The position numbers and the translations under genes are program-made. 64,000 bases of DNA from Cryptomeria japonica (Eukaryota; Streptophyta; Pinopsida; Cupressales; Cupressaceae), in contig NC_081415.1 in the NCBI RefSeq assembly GCF_030272615.1, positions 379,583,392 through 379,647,391 on the forward strand, in the 5' to 3' direction. A model generated the notes under the pieces. It did no database searches and was not told the DNA's origin. It was given only the letters and a program-made list of their open reading frames with translations. Positions 60,826 to 64,000 of this stretch are shown one piece after another. How positions within the stretch are numbered: position 1 is the stretch's first letter; the number at the start of each line of letters is the position of its first letter.

Positions 60826-60993
60826 GTTGTTAAAGGGGGATAAGTGGATGTGAAAAATGTCAAGGGACATAAGAAGTAATGTATAGCTCAAGGGGAGAAG
60901 CATTTTGAGATCAGTTTTGGGAGATCAGATTTTGGAAAGGAACTGGTACAACACTTCAATGATCCATTTTTTACATGAGTGTTGCCATCAATG
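60826..60993 (+). other. 3' untranslated part and truncated end of the copia-type element
   Basis: GTTGTTAAAGGGGGATAAG (near 60825-60843) is polypurine-like. The final phrase GTTGCCATCAATGACAA, close to where a 3' LTR would be expected, is cut off at about 60993. No 3' LTR follows. Foreign minus-strand sequence begins at once. Confidence 0.55.
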
Positions 60994-61315
60994 ACAACAC
61001 CTATAACCCAGATGAGTGTCAATTTCCAAAAGGTCTTTGATCAGTAGGTATCTCTAGCTCCTGCCTTTGGGGTTCTTATTCTTCATCCTCTTTCTCCCCT
61101 TCTTCATCAGTCTCCTCACTTGGCCCTTTTCCTTTCTTCATCGCCTTTAGTTTAGTCGTGAGTGTCTCCTTAGCCCTGGTCTTGATCATCTATTCCATCT
61201 CTTGGAATTTCTTAGCCACCTCTATGGACATCCCCTTTGGAGGTATTATGCTAGCCTCTACTTGGCTCTCTTCTACTAACATACACCAAAATCTATCATC
61301 CCCATGATCAGACTT
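60994..61315 (-). pseudogene. Gag N-terminal remnant of another LTR element
   Basis: Reading leftward from the primer site, the minus strand gives KSDHGDDRFWCMLVEESQVE, then PPKGMSIEVAKKFQEME, a stop (TAG, likely Gln), and TRAKETLTTKLKAMKKGKGP followed by an acidic run. This is a short Gag-like start that ends at the junction with the truncated copia-type element. I do not recognise a specific family. Confidence 0.45.
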
Positions 61316-61327
61316 GCTCTGATACCA
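61316..61327 (-). promoter_or_regulatory. Primer-binding site, initiator Met tRNA type (minus strand)
   Basis: The minus strand reads TGGTATCAGAGC exactly, preceded by GCATCATAT, which fits an LTR end (GCATCA) with a three-base spacer. Confidence 0.85.
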
Positions 61328-61330
61328 ATA

Positions 61331-62880
61331 TGATGCAAAGCCTAGTGAGGGATGAGAGTGACAAGACAAATTTTGGGCCCAACTTCTCAAACCTATTTGT
61401 GTTCACTTGGATCAGATTACCAGCAAACCATAAACCTCTCACAAGGCTCTAAATATCAGTGACAACATACAAGGTGTGAGGGACAACTCCACAAGCAATG
61501 CCAAGTCCATTTTCCCTAGGCTTCAATGTGCAATCATGAGGAAAACTTGAAAATGGTGAAAGGTATCTTAGGAAAACATTTGATAAACCTTAGGACATGT
61601 AAAAAATGAAATTTTCAGACTCCAAACAATTTTAATTTGGTCACAACCACCAATATAGGGTTTGACACCCTATGCGATACTTCTAGGCTTATTAGCCTTC
61701 AACATAGGGTAGCACAAAAACACACAACCACAAGGTTCTTGAGCCCAAATTTTATGAATGAAATTTGATGTCTCAACAATATGTAAAACATAGTACAAAC
61801 TCAAACCTTGACACTTTATACAAACCCCTAAAGTGTAGATTTGACCTACTAGACCTAGAGCCCCAATTAGGTCACTTTGACAAATCAAGTACCCTTTAAT
61901 TGAATCAAATAAACACACCATAACTTGGAAAACCTCCTAAAATCTCTCAAACCACCAAATACACAATCATTTGGGGTCCAAATGCCTCCAATTCTGCCCA
62001 ACATACAAAAGTGCAGTCAAAACATAACCTATCACATAGCAATGCCAGGTTAAAATTGCTTAGAAATATCTCCTCCTTTCATGACCATTCTTGAAACCAT
62101 AGGAATCTTAAATTAAACACACAAGAATGACATTCCCCAAAGTTTCATGAATTTTGGACAGGGGAATCTCAAGTTATTGCATTTTTTGTTCAATTCCCTA
62201 GGTAAGAGGGTTTTTTGGACCTGATTTGACAAAAATAGATGGATCCTACTCAATTATTCACCAAATATTCTCAATTCCATGGCCTGCCTTTTCAATTACC
62301 AATCCATACAAAAGAGTACCAAGGACTGAAACACGGGTTTTTGCAGCAAATCTAATGAAAACCGTGAAGTTTCTTATTGCCAATCACCAAAAACATTACA
62401 TCAACCTTTTCATCAGCTTGAATGAGGCTTAAATAGATAAAATACCTCAGACCAACTAACCATAACTTCCATTTGAACCATATGGTCATTGGAAACCACT
62501 TTGTTGCAAAAGTTATCAACAAAATTGCAAAAATTGTCATGCAATGATTTGCAACTTTGACAACTTGACACTCTAACCTATGAAACTAACCTAGACACAT
62601 CAAAATCATTATAAATGGGCCAAATATGGATCAATATGTCAAATACATCGATCTCACCCATTTTGACATACTTGGGTGACCATTGAGAACTAGTGCACCA
62701 AATAGGTCTTGATAGGCTACATAGCATCAAATGGCATAAATGACTTATAAAGTTTCACAAAACATCATGAAATGGTCCAATGGACCTTATTACATCATAA
62801 GAAACATAAACAACTCAAAAACCAAAAAACTGAGATCCCCTTGAGCCATTGGGTGCTCCTGCACCAATGTGCAGAAAAAG
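61331..62880 (-). repeat. 5' LTR of the minus-strand element (right end estimated)
   Basis: It begins (plus) TGATGCAAAG next to the primer site and continues as AT-rich sequence without ORFs of note. GTGCTCCTGCACCAATGTG near 62852-62870 would be close to the LTR start in minus orientation, because the character of the sequence changes there. The second LTR is outside or lost, so the length of about 1.55 kb is a guess. Confidence 0.5.
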
Positions 62881-63505
62881 AAGGGGAGCGATGGCATGTC
62901 TAGAAATTCGAAGGAAACAAATAGAGGAAAGAAACATAAGTTTATGCAAGGGTAATTGTGAACAATCCCATAATATAGAAATGGAAAAAGTGTTTGGGGT
63001 GAAGTGCATATGTGCATCGGGTGGGTCTAATCAGACACCTGAGGAGTAGGTGGAAAGACTGTTTTAGAAAGCACATGAGAAGGAGGAAATGATAGCGATA
63101 GAGATTGTGGGGCCGGATTTCTGGTCAAATGGAAATGTCCATGATGGGCAAGTGTATGAGACTTTGTTTGATCCCATAGTTCAAATTTTGGGGCATGCTA
63201 TGTATGCATATGGAATTATCCACCATATGGTTAGATAGGAAAATGTTGAGGGTATGAAGATGGCCTTGGAGACTTTAGAAACTTTCCCTAAATCAGGTGT
63301 AATGGCAGGATATTTTGATCTCAATATTGAAGAGAAAAAAACAAAAATATCAAAGGCATGGAGAATTTTCAAAAAAGGAGTGGGGAAAACATACAGTCGG
63401 AATGAGTTTGATGCTTTCATGCACGCAAACAAGGATGTTCTCCCTGAAGAAATGTTAGATAGGGTGAAAGAAATAGGGGAGGGCATTAAATACCTCTATC
63501 ACTAA
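62860..63505 (+). pseudogene. Unidentified coding relic
   Basis: The plus strand reads through stops and at least one shift. The start is Lys/Arg-rich, then KAHEKEEMIAIEIVGPDFWS, then HDGQVYETLFDPIVQILGHA, an in-frame TAG near 63236, and the open piece 63254-63505 with KMALETLETFPKSGVMAGYF, KAWRIFKKGVGKTYSRNEFD and ANKDVLPEEMLDRVKEIGEG. The text is protein-like, with balanced charges and helices, but I know no match. A transposon-encoded accessory protein or a captured host fragment are both possible. Confidence 0.45.
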
Positions 63506-63509
63506 AATC

Positions 63510-63970
63510 CCCATATGTTAGACTTATCAGTAGTTATATGTTTATGCTTTCACTATTAAGTGTATGGATTTTTAATATGTTCAACAAGATGGTAGTTATA
63601 TATTCATGTTTGCACTATGAATAGTTTATGAAGGCAATATTAGCACCTATTGTAGGTAATGATGCATATTGCTTCTTAAATTGTTAGACTGTATGGTTTA
63701 TATATGTTTATGGTTGCAATATTAATAGTTTTTGTATGCCATTAAACCCTTATGACATGGCTCAATACATGTTTATGCTTGCAAGATCAAGTCTATGGCT
63801 TTGTTAAATTGTTAGACTTTATGTTATTTATATGTTTATGGTTCAATTATGAATAGTTTGTGAAGGCAATACTAACAATTTTTGTAGGCTGTGAAATGGC
63901 TTCTGAAACTATTAGAGTGTATGGTAGATATGTTAATGGTTGCAATACTAACATATTATGTAGGCCCTTA
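63510..63970 (+). repeat. Degenerate tandem repeat, unit about 105-165 bp
   Basis: Phrases TTGTTAGACTGTATGG, TATATGTTTATGGTTGCAAT, TTAATAGTTTTTGTA and GGCAATACTAAC recur with starts near 63518, 63683, 63808 and 63918. The array lies directly downstream of the coding relic and runs to the window end. Confidence 0.6.
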
Positions 63971-64000
63971 AACCCTTAACACACCGAAACAAAAAAAATT

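Overview
The window looks like intergenic DNA from a seed plant with a large genome, most likely a gymnosperm. This is inferred from the wall-to-wall decayed LTR retrotransposons, LTR ends of the CTGATTCACCCCCC...CAGTAT type, initiator-Met-tRNA primer sites (TGGTATCAGAGC), a TAT-lineage Ty3/gypsy relic, a CACTA transposase relic and long AT microsatellites. I see no intact host gene, tRNA, rRNA, CRISPR array or prokaryotic operon.

Left third (1-31 kb). A minus-strand LTR plus gag relic (1-2284) is followed by a LINE ORF1-like relic and a possible solo LTR. Next comes a 1.64-kb minus-strand retrocopy flanked by 14-bp target-site duplications and ending in an A-rich tail (6513-8184). Tandem duplications of roughly 450-480, 555, 116 and 321 bp, microsatellites, another LTR end, a CACTA TNP2 relic (19.2-20.15 kb) and a tandemly triplicated unidentified gene fragment (20.8-22.1 kb) follow. 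A T-rich stretch without genes covers 22.1-26.3 kb. A (TA)51 tract and a GC-rich minisatellite lie near 29.3-30 kb.

Middle (31.2-38 kb). This is one decayed autonomous Ty3/gypsy element on the minus strand, TAT-like. It reads gag, Cys-His box, protease, RT (YVDD kept), RNase H, a second RNase H-like domain, then integrase, with many stops and an integrase deletion.

Right part (38.6-61 kb). This is a four-element nest. A plus-strand copia-type element has its 5' LTR split at 39323/55801 by an outer non-autonomous gypsy element (39324-55800, minus). The 3' LTR of that outer element is split by an inner, much younger relative (39905-47750, TSD CAAGT, two 1238-bp LTRs). Its 5' LTR is split by an 824-bp copia-type solo LTR (54530-55353, TSD AACAC). 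Both gypsy elements carry one long gag/protease-like ORF and no reverse transcriptase or integrase. The inner ORF is open for 993 codons and continues past a single TAG. The host copia-type element also lacks pol: it carries gag and then a second long ORF of unknown function. It breaks off near 60.99 kb against the 5' end of another minus-strand LTR element (PBS at 61316-61327, LTR from 61331).

How the parts relate: the non-autonomous gypsy elements supply their own Gag but must borrow pol in trans. A TAT-type element like the relic at 31-38 kb is a plausible, unproven donor class. The main oddities are the repeated GC-rich hairpin modules in LTRs and leaders, the protease-like site reading D-P-S-C in both gypsy copies, and the strong bias of stop codons to ancestral glutamine positions.
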